Positions 41,876-53,023 are shown, counted from the first letter of the stretch. The stretch is DNA of 64,000 bases from Brevundimonas sp. UBA7664 (GCF_002483305.1 NZ_DLHQ01000026.1:135930-199929), one strand, 5' to 3'. The notes: a model not told the origin generated them from the sequence alone. Translations and numbers: made by a program.

Positions 41876-42979
41876 ATGCCGGAGACCGACGACGCGCCCC
41901 CGCGCGGCGACCGGTCCCAGCCCCCGGGCTCCAACGGAACGCGCGCCCGCGACGGCGCCGCCGGCGGACCAGGGGCGTCAGGTCGCGAGGCGACGCTCTA
42001 TGGCGCGCTCGACCTGGGGACCAACAATTGCCGGCTGCTGATCGCCCGGCCGGCGCGCGACGGCTTTCGGGTCGTTGACTCCTTCAGCCGCATCGTGCGC
42101 CTGGGCGAGGGCCTGTCCCGCACGGGCCGGCTCGATGACGCCGCCATGGACCGGGCCTATGACGCCCTGGCGCTGTGTAGCGAGCGGGTGGCGCGGAAGG
42201 GCGTCGATTCCTCGCGCCTGATGGCTGTGGCCACCCAGGCCTGCCGCCAGGCCGACAACGGGGCGGATTTCATCGATCGGGTCCGCCGGGGCACCGGGCT
42301 GAAGCTGCGCATCATCGACCCGATCGAAGAGGCCCGACTGGCGGTCCGCGGCTGCCTGAACCTGTTCGATCCGTCGGTCGAGGCGGTGCTGGTGGTCGAC
42401 GTCGGCGGCGGGTCGACGGAGCTGAGCTGGCTGTCGAAACGCGGCGACGCCTTCGTTCTGGAGGGCTGGATGTCGGCCCCCGTCGGGGTCGTCACCCTCG
42501 CCGAACGGCATCCCGAACCCACCGCGGGTCTGGACGGCTGGTACGAGGCCATGGTGGCCGACATGGGCGCCGCCATCGCCGAGGCGCCGGTCGATCCCTC
42601 GTTGCGTGAGCTGTTCGTCAGCGGCCGGGCCCATATGGTCGGCACCTCCGGCGCGATCACCAGTCTGGCCGGCATCCATCTCGGTCTGCGGCGCTATCAG
42701 CGCAATCTGGTCGACGGGCTGTGGATGACCCGGGGCGATTGCGAAGCCGCCGCCATGACGTTGAGACGCCTGGGCGCGGAGGGACGCGCCGCCGAGCCCT
42801 GTATCGGCCCCGACCGCGCCGACCTGGTGCTGGCCGGCGCCGCCATCATGGAGGCGGTGCAGCGCGCCTGGCCCTCGGAGCGGGTAAGGGTCGCCGACCG
42901 CGGTCTGCGCGAGGGCCTTCTGCTGCAGCAGATGCGCGAGGACCGCAAACCCGCCCGCCGCCGCCGCGGCCGGTCCTAG
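41876..42979 (+). CDS. Ppx/GppA family exopolyphosphatase or pppGpp phosphatase
   Basis: This 367-residue protein belongs to the ASKHA-fold Ppx/GppA family, which hydrolyses polyphosphate or pppGpp. The first phosphate loop is GALDLGTNNCRLL, the second VVDVGGGSTELSW; the EEARLAVRG segment and GTSGAITSLAG are also typical. The length is that of the short form lacking the C-terminal HD-like domain. A long disordered, charged N-terminal tail (PRGDRSQPPGSNGTRARDG) precedes the domain. The 354 bases after its stop contain a MITE-like element and no gene. Confidence 0.88.
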   Translation: MPETDDAPPRGDRSQPPGSNGTRARDGAAGGPGASGREATLYGALDLGTNNCRLLIARPARDGFRVVDSFSRIVRLGEGLSRTGRLDDAAMDRAYDALALCSERVARKGVDSSRLMAVATQACRQADNGADFIDRVRRGTGLKLRIIDPIEEARLAVRGCLNLFDPSVEAVLVVDVGGGSTELSWLSKRGDAFVLEGWMSAPVGVVTLAERHPEPTAGLDGWYEAMVADMGAAIAEAPVDPSLRELFVSGRAHMVGTSGAITSLAGIHLGLRRYQRNLVDGLWMTRGDCEAAAMTLRRLGAEGRAAEPCIGPDRADLVLAGAAIMEAVQRAWPSERVRVADRGLREGLLLQQMREDRKPARRRRGRS

Positions 42980-43033
42980 ACCAATCGTCGCCTGGGCTGA
43001 CGCGACTTCCGTTCCCCTGCGCCTGCGGTCGCT

Positions 43034-43267
43034 GGTTCATCGCAAAGGGCACGAAGGAAATCACGAAGGACACAACGGGTTCTGAGCGGATGACAGAGCC
43101 GAATCCGCCATCAAAGCTTCGGGAAAGCCCTTGGACCGTCGCCGGCATTACCCGGATGAAGGCGGCGAAGCCGCGATACGGGTCAGTGAGGCAAGGCGCC
43201 TGACCGGGACGCATCCCCGGTCCCGTCGTGTCCCATGTGATTCCCTTTGTGTCCCTTGTGATGAACC
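43034..43267. repeat. MITE-like inverted-repeat element, copy A
   Basis: Two 46-base arms (43034-43079 and 43222-43267) are inverted copies, matching at 37 of 46 positions. The outer ends read GGTTCATC(G/A)CAA, with GGCACGAAGG and CACGAAGGACAC blocks inside. The 142-base centre has no open frame I would support. The same arm type recurs at 52785-52952. There is no transposase, so this looks like a non-autonomous element that occupies most of the otherwise empty stretch 42980-43333. Confidence 0.75.
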
Positions 43268-43333
43268 TCCCGATCGCCGCACCCCGCCCGGACGGGATAC
43301 CGCAAGCCAGATTCAACTCGGCGGACAGAGGTC

Positions 43334-44230
43334 CTAGTTGACGACCTGAACCGGCAGGGTCACGTCGCAGACCGAGAAATCGGCCCCGCGCGCCGCGCGC
43401 GTCTCGTCCACCAGCGTTCGGAATCGCGGCGAATCGGTCGCCAGAACCTGCACGCCCGGCCGCTCGACCTCGGGGATGTCGGCGGCGACGCGGACGCGGG
43501 TCATCCGGTCGGGATCGGCCGTGACCATGCCGTTGTCGCCGTCGCCGACCCTCAGCGTGCGCACGACGTCCAGCCCTGACACCGTCATGCCCCAGACCGT
43601 GTAGCGCTTGTCGAGGGCCGGATAGGCCTGGCGCATCAGGAAGAACTGGCTGTTGGCGGTGTCATTGCCCTCGTCGCGGGCCATGCCGGCCACGCCCGGG
43701 CAGTACAGGCCCCAGCCGTGCACCTTGCCGTCTCCGGTCAGGGCGAAGGCCGAATCGGGCTGGGTCTGGACCGGCAGGGAATGGAAGAAGCCGACCCGGG
43801 CGCCGGTCGGCTCCGCGGCCGACGCGAAGGGCATGGTCGGGTCGCGGCGGAAGGTGAATTCGGCCTTCAGGTCCGGATACGGGCTCTGGCCCTCGCCATT
43901 GCCCAGCGGGTCGCCGGTCTGGGCCATGAACCAGTCGATCACCCGGTGCCACGGCGTGTTGTCGTAGAAGCCCCGCCGCGCCAGCAGCTTGATCCGCTCG
44001 ACGTGCAACGGCGCCACCTCCGGCGTCAGTTCCACCAGGATGCGGCCGCGCGTGGTGTCGATGACCAGCAGATTCTCGGCCGGGACCGCGCGCCACTCCG
44101 ATGCCGCCATCGCCGCGGCGGCGGGGGCGGCGGCGGGGGCGGGCGGCGGCGGGGGTCCGCCGACGTCCTGGGCCAGGGCCGACGCCGGGATCAAGGCAAG
44201 CAGGGCCGCAAGGCCGGTGATGGTCTTCAT
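43334..44230 (-). CDS. Periplasmic cyclophilin-type peptidylprolyl isomerase, paralogue 1
   Basis: This 298-residue protein has a signal peptide (MKTITGLAALLALIPASALA) and a proline/alanine linker, then a cyclophilin-type domain: ENLLVIDTTRGRILVELTPEVAPLHVERI, WHRVIDWFMAQTGDP and NDTANSQFFLM. An insertion between the two halves (FHSLPVQTQPDSAFALTGDGK) is longer than in typical cyclophilins. It ends with FSVCDVTLPVQV, a Cys-containing tail shared with the next gene. GGGGAGG five bases before ATG 44230 decides the start. It would assist folding of exported proteins. Confidence 0.88.
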   Translation of the reverse strand: MKTITGLAALLALIPASALAQDVGGPPPPPAPAAAPAAAAMAASEWRAVPAENLLVIDTTRGRILVELTPEVAPLHVERIKLLARRGFYDNTPWHRVIDWFMAQTGDPLGNGEGQSPYPDLKAEFTFRRDPTMPFASAAEPTGARVGFFHSLPVQTQPDSAFALTGDGKVHGWGLYCPGVAGMARDEGNDTANSQFFLMRQAYPALDKRYTVWGMTVSGLDVVRTLRVGDGDNGMVTADPDRMTRVRVAADIPEVERPGVQVLATDSPRFRTLVDETRAARGADFSVCDVTLPVQVVN

Positions 44231-44250
44231 CATATCCTCCCCAGGGTGGA

Positions 44251-45111
44251 TCATCCCCCCGTCACCTGGACGGGCGGCTGGACGTCACAGATGGTGAAAG
44301 CCGTGCCCCGCTCGGCCCGGACCTGCTCGACCAGGGCGGCGAAGGCGGGGCTGGCGGGCGTCATCACCCGGACCACGGGCCGCTCGGCTTCCGGCATGGC
44401 GGCGGCGGTGCGGGCGCGGGTCATCAGGTCCGGATCATCGACCCTGCCGTCCGCCCCCCGCGACCCTGTCTTCAGCGCCACGACCGCTTCCATGCCGTCC
44501 ACGACCCGGCCGAACGGCGTGTAGAGGCTGTTCAGACCGGCGTTGGCGCCGGTCATCAGGAAGAACTGGCTGTTGGCGGTGTCCGGACCCGAACTGCGCG
44601 CCATGCCCGCAACGCCGGGACAGAACAGGGCCTGGCCCGCCGCCTTGAAGTCCGCCGTGACCATCATCTGGGCGTCAGGCTGGGTCAGAATCGGCATGGA
44701 CCCGGCGATCCCGAGCTGGCCGGTCGCATCCGTCATCAGATTGACGAACCCGAAGTCGCGCCCTCTCCGGAACATGAACTCGCCCGGCACGTCGGGCAGG
44801 TCGCTGCCGCCCATGCCGGTGCCGAGCGGATCGCCGGTCTGGGCCATGAAGCCTTCAATCACGCGGTGGAATTTCAGCCCGTCGTAGAATCCGCCGTCGG
44901 CCAGGGTCCGCACGCGTTCCACCGACTGGGGGGCGATGCGCGGATCCATCTCGACCAGGACCCGGCCCTTGGCGGTGTCGATGACCAGCAGGTTCTCGGG
45001 CGCAACGGTGCGCCAGTCGGACGCCGGCGCGGCCGTCTGGGCCGCGGCCGGGACGGACGCCGCGAGAAGCGCGATCGAAAACGCGCCGGCGGTGGTGATC
45101 TTGAAGCTCAT
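44251..45111 (-). CDS. Periplasmic cyclophilin-type peptidylprolyl isomerase, paralogue 2
   Basis: This 286-residue protein is a tandem paralogue of the gene at 43334. It has a signal peptide (ending VPAAAQ), the same ENLLVIDTAKGRVLVEMDPRIAPQSVERV start of the fold, FHRVIEGFMAQTGDPLG, DTANSQFFLM and the tail FTICDVQPPVQV. It lies one base after the coaD stop and about 20 bases before its paralogue, all on the minus strand. The conservation of the tail with its single Cys in both copies suggests it matters. Confidence 0.88.
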   Translation of the reverse strand: MSFKITTAGAFSIALLAASVPAAAQTAAPASDWRTVAPENLLVIDTAKGRVLVEMDPRIAPQSVERVRTLADGGFYDGLKFHRVIEGFMAQTGDPLGTGMGGSDLPDVPGEFMFRRGRDFGFVNLMTDATGQLGIAGSMPILTQPDAQMMVTADFKAAGQALFCPGVAGMARSSGPDTANSQFFLMTGANAGLNSLYTPFGRVVDGMEAVVALKTGSRGADGRVDDPDLMTRARTAAAMPEAERPVVRVMTPASPAFAALVEQVRAERGTAFTICDVQPPVQVTGG

Positions 45112-45112
45112 T

Positions 45113-45595
45113 CTATCCCTTGACCTTGGCCCGCACCATTTCGGCGACGGCGGGGCTGACGAAACTGTCGATCGCGCCGTCCAGTCGGGCGATCTCCTTG
45201 ACCAGGCGTGAGGCGATGGCCTGGTGCCGCGGATCGGCCATCAGGAAGACGGTCTCGATGTCGGCATTGAGGCGCTGGTTCATCGCCGTCATCTGGAACT
45301 CGTATTCGAAGTCGGCCACGGCGCGCAGGCCGCGCACGATGATTCCGGCCTCCAGTTCCTCGGCGAAATGCATCAGCAGGCTGGAGAACGACCGGACCTC
45401 GACCCGGTCGCCCAGATGGGCCACCTCGGCGCGCACCATCTCGACGCGCTGGTCGGTGGTGAACAGCGGCCCCTTGTCGTCATTGCGCGCCACGCCGATG
45501 ACCAGCCGGTCGACCAGCTTCACGGCGCGCCCGATGATGTCCATATGCCCGTTGGTGACGGGGTCGAATGTGCCCGGATACAGGCCGATGCGCAT
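45113..45595 (-). CDS. coaD: Pantetheine-phosphate adenylyltransferase
   Basis: CoaD adenylates 4'-phosphopantetheine to dephospho-CoA, the fourth step of coenzyme A synthesis. The 160-residue protein has the nucleotidyltransferase signature GTFDPVTNGHMDII at residues 8-21, then VRGLRAVADFEYEFQM and RHQAIASRLVKEIARLDG. GGAGG six bases before ATG 45595 supports that start over GTG 45598. It sits between the class IV aminotransferase and the isomerase pair in a leftward gene run that begins with gyrA. Confidence 0.96.
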   Translation of the reverse strand: MRIGLYPGTFDPVTNGHMDIIGRAVKLVDRLVIGVARNDDKGPLFTTDQRVEMVRAEVAHLGDRVEVRSFSSLLMHFAEELEAGIIVRGLRAVADFEYEFQMTAMNQRLNADIETVFLMADPRHQAIASRLVKEIARLDGAIDSFVSPAVAEMVRAKVKG

Positions 45596-45645
45596 CACGA
45601 TCCTCCCCGCCTTTCCAGCGGTTTAGCAGGTGAGGTCCGACCGGC

Positions 45646-46449
45646 CTAGATCGGTTGGACCGGATTGGACGCCCACGCGGCGCGGAGGCGGTCGATCAGG
45701 ACCGGCGACGTGGCGAAGGCGCGCTCGCCGATGGCCGCCACGGCGCAGGCGGGCGTGGCGCTGTTGCACAGGAACGCCCCGTCGAATTTCGCCAGATCGC
45801 TGACGTGGACGGGCTCGTCCCTTTGGCTCAGCCCGACACCCTCCATACCCCGCTGAAGAAGCGCCTGCGCCACGCCGGCCAGCATGGGAGCCAGGGGCCA
45901 GACCACCTCGTCGCCGACCGTGAATCCGATATTCCACAGACTGCCTTCCGACACCCGGCCCTGCTCATCCGCGAACAGGGCGTCGTCGAAGCCGGCTTCG
46001 CGCGCACTCCGTCGGGCCCGCATCAGGCCGAAGGTGGCCGCGTGTTTCAGATGCGCCACCTCCCGCGCATAGGTCTGGAGCTGGAGGCGGGCGCCGTCGG
46101 CCAGCGGCAGGGGCGGATCAAACGCGCCGATCATCACCTTCGGACGCCCGCGCCAGCCCGGCTCGCGCATCGAGAGCTCGGGTGCGAACAGGCTGACCCT
46201 CAGCCAGCACTGTTGCCGCGCGCTGATGGCGTCACGCATCAGGGCCCGCATTCGCGCCTCGCCCACCGGCTCGCCGAACAGGTCCACGGCGGACGCGTCG
46301 AGCCGGGCCAGATGCAAGTCAAGCCCCCGGACCCCGCCCGCCTCCACTCGAAACGAGGTGTAGGCCCCGTAGTTGAACAGGGCCTGATGGGTCAGGTCAG
46401 CGAATCTCGCCGGTTCGCCGTCGACGCGAAGGTCGTGGGCGACGGCCAT
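45646..46449 (-). CDS. Class IV aminotransferase family protein
   Basis: This 267-residue PLP enzyme is of fold type IV (branched-chain aminotransferase, D-amino acid aminotransferase, aminodeoxychorismate lyase group). The PLP-binding Lys is in EVAHLKHAATFG. The segments ALFADEQGRVSEGSLWNIGF and SATPACAVAAIGER bind the cofactor phosphate. The N-terminal FNYGAYTSFRVEAGG shows the usual short strand. It is coupled closely to gyrA, four bases downstream. Subfamily and substrate cannot be settled by eye; PabC-like lyase is possible. Confidence 0.86.
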   Translation of the reverse strand: MAVAHDLRVDGEPARFADLTHQALFNYGAYTSFRVEAGGVRGLDLHLARLDASAVDLFGEPVGEARMRALMRDAISARQQCWLRVSLFAPELSMREPGWRGRPKVMIGAFDPPLPLADGARLQLQTYAREVAHLKHAATFGLMRARRSAREAGFDDALFADEQGRVSEGSLWNIGFTVGDEVVWPLAPMLAGVAQALLQRGMEGVGLSQRDEPVHVSDLAKFDGAFLCNSATPACAVAAIGERAFATSPVLIDRLRAAWASNPVQPI

Positions 46450-46452
46450 GGA

Positions 46453-49230
<2,778 letters not shown>

Positions 49231-49351
49231 GGAAATCAGGCTTTAAATGGCCGGAATCGGAACGTGATCCGCGAACAGGTTTTCTAGCATTCAGGCCTCG
49301 CCGAGGCAAAGAATCACGGTCGAAAAGCCGATCCTCGAAAGGACACACGCC

Positions 49352-49957
49352 ATGCGCCTTCCTCTCATCGCCGCCGGACTGCTGACCCTGCCGCTGATGG
49401 CCTGCAATCCTGCCCCCGCGCCGGAGACCGCGACGCCGGACACGGCCGCCGAGGCCCCGGCCCCGCACGCGCCCGCCGGACGAGCTCCGGTCGGAGCCAC
49501 GGCCCGCGCCAGCCTGGTCAACGGGACCGGCGAGAGCGCCGGCCGGGTCACCTTCCGCCAGGGCCCGACGGGCGTTCTGATCCGGGTCGAAGCCACCGGC
49601 CTGACCCCCGGCTGGCACGGCCTGCACCTGCACGGCGTCGGCCAGTGCGAGGGGCCGAAATTCACCAGCGCCGGCTCGCATGTGAAGCATGGCGATTCGA
49701 CCGCCATGCATGGCCTGCTGAACGCCGACGGCCCCGAATCGGGCGACCTGCCGAACCTGTACGCCGGCGCCGACGGCCGCGGGTTCGCCGAGGTGTTCAC
49801 CGCCGACGCCGCCCTGGTCGAGGGCGCGGGCGGTCCGAACCTGCTGGACGCCGACGGCGCCGCCATCCTGATCCACGCCGGGCCCGACGACCACACCGCC
49901 CAGCCGATCGGCGGTTCGGGCGACCGTGTGGCCTGCGGGATCATCACCTCGGGCTGA
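49352..49957 (+). CDS. sodC: Cu,Zn superoxide dismutase lipoprotein
   Basis: SodC dismutates superoxide in the periplasm. The 201-residue protein has a lipoprotein signal with lipobox LMAC and a Pro/Ala-rich linker to about residue 45. The copper ligands are in HGLHLHGVGQC, the bridging and zinc ligands in SAGSHVKHGDSTAMHG and SGDLPNL, and a further His in ILIHAG. The disulphide Cys pair is in GQCEG and RVACG, and the active-site Arg precedes the latter. It is the first gene right of the gyrA promoter and divergent from it. Confidence 0.93.
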   Translation: MRLPLIAAGLLTLPLMACNPAPAPETATPDTAAEAPAPHAPAGRAPVGATARASLVNGTGESAGRVTFRQGPTGVLIRVEATGLTPGWHGLHLHGVGQCEGPKFTSAGSHVKHGDSTAMHGLLNADGPESGDLPNLYAGADGRGFAEVFTADAALVEGAGGPNLLDADGAAILIHAGPDDHTAQPIGGSGDRVACGIITSG

Positions 49958-49996
49958 GGTCTTCCGGCGTCGGGCGCACCGGCCTAGTCTGGGCCC

Positions 49997-50395
49997 ATGC
50001 CCGACGTCATGACGCTGCGCCTCATCATCGACGACCCGGTACCCGGCGTGCGCTACAGCCTGCAGAAGGACGACCTGCCGTTCGAGCCGCGCACGGCCGG
50101 CGAGGGCCCGCTCGCGTTCGAGCTTCCGGTCACCGTGCACCCGGACGGCCGCCTGACCGGCCCCTTCGTGCGCCGGGAAGGAGCGGAGCGCCGTTTCGTC
50201 TACATCCGCATCGGTACCTCGGCCGGCGATCACGCCGCCGCCTGGAGCCGACGGGCCAAGATCGACATCCACGACATCCCGCACGCCCTGCGCCTCCCCG
50301 GCGCGCGGCTGGAGGTGCATCTGCCGGGCCGCGGCAAGGACGGTTCCCCGGCCTGCGCCACCGTGCGACCCGTCACCGCGTGGCGGCCTGTCTGA
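49997..50395 (+). CDS. DUF5990 family protein
   Basis: This 132-residue protein matches my recollection of the DUF5990 family: a short N-terminal strand (MTLRLIIDDPVPGVRYSLQKDD), a central FELPVTVHPDGRLTGPFVRREG and a C-terminal RFVYIRIGTSAGDHAAAWSRRAKIDI segment with small ligand-binding-like strands. No signal or membrane segment is present. It lies 39 bases after sodC on the same strand. Function is unknown for the family. Confidence 0.75.
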   Translation: MPDVMTLRLIIDDPVPGVRYSLQKDDLPFEPRTAGEGPLAFELPVTVHPDGRLTGPFVRREGAERRFVYIRIGTSAGDHAAAWSRRAKIDIHDIPHALRLPGARLEVHLPGRGKDGSPACATVRPVTAWRPV

Positions 50396-50476
50396 GCGGC
50401 GTTGACTTTGGAGCGCGCCTGAGTATGTTCCGCGCCTCTCATTTCAGCGGCTTTCGCCGTCGCAAAGGTAATTCCG

Positions 50477-50644
50477 ATGGCCAAGCCGGCTTCAATCAAG
50501 ATCCGCCTGAACTCGTCCGCCGACACCGGCTTCTTCTACGTGACCAAGAAGAACGCCCGCACCATGACCGAGAAGATGGTCGTGAAGAAATACGACCCCG
50601 TCGTGCGCAAGCACGTCGAGTTCAAGGAAGGCAAGATCAAGTAA
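50477..50644 (+). CDS. rpmG: 50S ribosomal protein L33
   Basis: This 55-residue protein is L33 of the large ribosomal subunit. It starts MAKPASIKIRLNSSADTGFFY and continues VTKKNARTMTEKMVVKKYDP, the family signature. It lacks the Cys pair of zinc-binding L33 paralogues, so it is the zinc-free form. AAAGG lies 9-10 bases before ATG 50477. A strong terminator follows 25 bases after the stop. Confidence 0.95.
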   Translation: MAKPASIKIRLNSSADTGFFYVTKKNARTMTEKMVVKKYDPVVRKHVEFKEGKIK

Positions 50645-50668
50645 GGCTCGCGCCCTGCTGGATTTTCG

Positions 50669-50701
50669 AACGCCCGGTCCGTGATGGCCGGGCGTTTTTC
50701 T
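50669..50701 (+). terminator. Intrinsic terminator after rpmG
   Basis: AACGCCCGG pairs perfectly with CCGGGCGTT around a 10-base loop, and the stem runs straight into TTTTTCTTT. This is a textbook factor-independent terminator for rpmG. Confidence 0.92.
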
Positions 50702-50725
50702 TTGTCCGCGTGCTAGACTGCCGGG

Positions 50726-50905
50726 ATGACCGACCCCGACGAAGACCAGCCGGAAACGCCTCCGGAGACCTCCATCCAACGCGCCCTCCGCCTCAAGCAG
50801 GCGATCATCGACGCGCGGCCCAAACCGCCCCGCGGCGGCCGCTTCCAGCGCGAACAGGCGGCCAGCATAGCGACCGGCAAGTCCAAGCCGTGGATGAGCC
50901 GGTAG
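50726..50905 (+). CDS. Small basic hypothetical protein
   Basis: This 59-residue protein has an acidic start (MTDPDEDQPETPPE), a helix TSIQRALRLKQAIIDARPK and a basic, glycine-containing end GGRFQREQAASIATGKSKPWMSR. The sequence resembles a short conserved family of alphaproteobacteria known to me only as hypothetical. It sits between the rpmG terminator and the convergent pleD gene. It has no signal peptide. Nucleic-acid binding is possible from the charge but not shown. Confidence 0.7.
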   Translation: MTDPDEDQPETPPETSIQRALRLKQAIIDARPKPPRGGRFQREQAASIATGKSKPWMSR

Positions 50906-50911
50906 CGGCCG

Positions 50912-52276
50912 CTACGCCGCCCTTGCGATCACCTGGTTGCGACCGCGCGACTTGGCCTCATAGACCCCTTCGTCAGCCCGCTTGAGCAGGGCCTCCGGCG
51001 TATCGTCGAGCCCGGTGCTGGCCGCGACTCCGACCGAGACGGTGATGGTCAGCCCCTCGGCCCCGCCCATGATTGGGAATGGCTGGCCGCCGACGTCGCG
51101 GCGAATGCGGTCGGCGACATGGGTCGCGTCCTCCAGGCTGGCGCCCGGCATGACCACCACGAACTCCTCGCCGCCCAGACGACACGGCAGGTCGATGGCG
51201 CGGACATTGGTGGCCAGCCGCACCGCGAACTCGCGCAGCACCTCGTCGCCGGCGTCGTGGCCGAAGCCGTCATTGACCAGTTTGAAATGGTCGATGTCCA
51301 TGACCAGCACGGCCACGCCATCGCCCCCCTGCCCCGCCCGGCTCATCAGCGCCTGCAGCTGTCCGGCCATGTAGCGGCGGTTGTGCAGCCCGGTCAGGGC
51401 GTCGGTGACCGCCATCTCGAGGCTGTAGTCCAGCTTCTGCTTGAGGAAGTCGGCATAGCGTTTGCGCTTGATCTGGGTGCGGGCCCGCGCCTCCAGCTCC
51501 TCCGGATCGACCGGGCGCGGCAGGATGTCATTGACCCCCAGCTCCAGCGCCTTCAGCAGGCGCGGCCGGTCGGCCGGATCAACCACCGCCAGGATCGGCA
51601 TGCGCCGCGACGCCTCGGTCGACCGCACCTGGGCGACGAAGCGCAGGCCATCGAACTCGGCGCTGGAGACATTGACGATCATCAGGTCGACCGGACCGCG
51701 CGCCGCGATCAGGGCCGCGGCCGGGTCGCTCTCGACCGTCGGGCGGTGTTCGCCGGCCAGATGCTCGACCATCTTCTGGGCCTGACGCGCATTGTCGTCG
51801 ACGATCAGCACCCGCCCGCCCGAGCCGCGCAGCCGTCCGGCGCCGTCGGTGTCGACCCCCAGCCGGCGGCCGCTCTCCTCGCGCTCGCGCAGTTCGTCCA
51901 TCACGGACTTGAGCCGCAGCAGGGAGCGAACGCGGGCGAACAGGATGACGTCGTCGATCGGCTTGGTGACGAAGTCGTCGGCCCCGGCGTCCAGCCCCTT
52001 GAGCTTGTCCTCGCGCCCGTCCAGCGCGGTCACCAGCACCACGGGGATGTGTCGCGTCACCGGATCGGCCTTCAGCCGCCGGCAGGTCTCGAACCCGTCC
52101 ATGCCGGGCATCATCACGTCCAGCAGGATGATGTCGGGCCGCTCATCGGAGGCGATCTGCAACGCCGTCAGGCCGTCGCCCGCGGTCAGCACCTCATAAT
52201 ATTCGAGCGTCAGCTTGGCCTCGAGCAGGCGAACATTCGGCTCGACGTCGTCAACGACAAGAATACGCGCCGTCAT
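50912..52276 (-). CDS. pleD: Diguanylate cyclase response regulator PleD
   Basis: PleD makes cyclic di-GMP when phosphorylated and drives the swarmer-to-stalked cell transition in Caulobacter. The 454-residue protein has a first receiver (ILVVDDVEPN, LLDVMMPGMDG, FVTKPIDD), a second, adaptor receiver (VLIVDDNARQ) and a C-terminal GGDEF domain with LGGEEFVV. The inhibitory I-site RxxD is present as RAID, five residues before the GGEEF motif. The length equals the Caulobacter protein. divK lies six bases upstream on the same strand, the classic divK-pleD operon. Confidence 0.97.
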   Translation of the reverse strand: MTARILVVDDVEPNVRLLEAKLTLEYYEVLTAGDGLTALQIASDERPDIILLDVMMPGMDGFETCRRLKADPVTRHIPVVLVTALDGREDKLKGLDAGADDFVTKPIDDVILFARVRSLLRLKSVMDELREREESGRRLGVDTDGAGRLRGSGGRVLIVDDNARQAQKMVEHLAGEHRPTVESDPAAALIAARGPVDLMIVNVSSAEFDGLRFVAQVRSTEASRRMPILAVVDPADRPRLLKALELGVNDILPRPVDPEELEARARTQIKRKRYADFLKQKLDYSLEMAVTDALTGLHNRRYMAGQLQALMSRAGQGGDGVAVLVMDIDHFKLVNDGFGHDAGDEVLREFAVRLATNVRAIDLPCRLGGEEFVVVMPGASLEDATHVADRIRRDVGGQPFPIMGGAEGLTITVSVGVAASTGLDDTPEALLKRADEGVYEAKSRGRNQVIARAA

Positions 52277-52282
52277 CGCTCG

Positions 52283-52648
52283 CTACCCCAGATGTTTCCG
52301 AACCACGTCGAGGAAATGCATCACCGAGATGGGCTTGGAGATATAGGCCTCGCATCCTCCGTTGCGGATGCGCTCCTCGTCGCCCTTCATGGCGAAGGCG
52401 GTGACGGCGACGACGGGGATGTGGCTGAGTTCCTCGTCGTCCTTCAGCCATTTGGTCACTTCCAGTCCGCTGATTTCCGGCAGCTGGATGTCCATCAGGA
52501 TCAGGTCGGGCTTGTGCAGCCGCGCCAGCGCCAGCGCCTGCAGGCCCTCGCGGGTTTGCAGGGTCTCGTAGCCCTGGGAATCGAGCAGATCATGAAACAG
52601 CTTCATGTTCAGCTCGTTATCCTCGACGATGAGGACTTTCTTGGACAT
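52283..52648 (-). CDS. divK: Single-domain response regulator DivK
   Basis: DivK is a polar cell-fate regulator that, when phosphorylated by DivJ, acts through DivL to lower CtrA activity. This 121-residue receiver has VLIVEDNELNMKLFHDLL, the phospho-acceptor Asp in LILMDIQLPEISG, the Thr in VTAFAMKG, and the Lys in YISKPISV, nearly identical to the Caulobacter sequence as I recall it. ATG 52648 is preferred to 52651 because AGG is five bases away. It leads pleD. A MITE-like element begins 137 bases upstream. Confidence 0.97.
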   Translation of the reverse strand: MSKKVLIVEDNELNMKLFHDLLDSQGYETLQTREGLQALALARLHKPDLILMDIQLPEISGLEVTKWLKDDEELSHIPVVAVTAFAMKGDEERIRNGGCEAYISKPISVMHFLDVVRKHLG

Positions 52649-52784
52649 CATCACCTGGCCTGTCGCCTCATGGAGTGCGGCTGCACGGAGGCTTTTCGCC
52701 TTCTTCGTGGACTGTGACCCGAGGGGTCTTAAGTTGGCGTGAAGCGCCCGCGCGGGCGCCGGATCCGGTTTGGACGGAACGGCT

Positions 52785-52952
52785 GGTTCGTCACGAAGGA
52801 CACGAAGAACCCACAAAGAACACGAAGAGATCGAGCTTGAGGCGCCGCAGGCATTCCAACTTTCGCGGGGCCAAGGCGCTGCGCGCGGCCATGAAACGCC
52901 GGTCCCTTCGTGACCTTCGTGGCTTCTTCCTTCGTGTCCTTTGTGATGAACC
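52785..52952. repeat. MITE-like inverted-repeat element, copy B
   Basis: The left arm (52785-52831) and the right arm (52901-52952) are inverted copies of the arm type at 43034. Their first 23 bases differ at two positions. The shared outer end is GGTTC(A/G)TCAC(A/G)AAGGACACG. The centre is about 70 bases and shorter than in copy A. With the divK leader it fills the stretch 52649-53023, which holds no gene. The right arm reads as protein in the frame of dinB and can mislead start prediction. Confidence 0.75.
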
Positions 52953-53023
52953 TCGGGTCTCACCCATCGCGCCCAGGGATGGCGATGGCGGGCCGCGATC
53001 GCCTCGGGCACAATCTCCTCCGC

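Noticed and set aside
43080..43221. A small protein inside MITE-like copy A
   Set aside because: The open frames across this stretch run through the repeat arms and have no ribosome site or composition typical of the neighbours.
49352..49957. Inactive superoxide dismutase homologue
   Set aside because: All copper and zinc ligands, the disulphide cysteines and the active-site Arg appear to be present.
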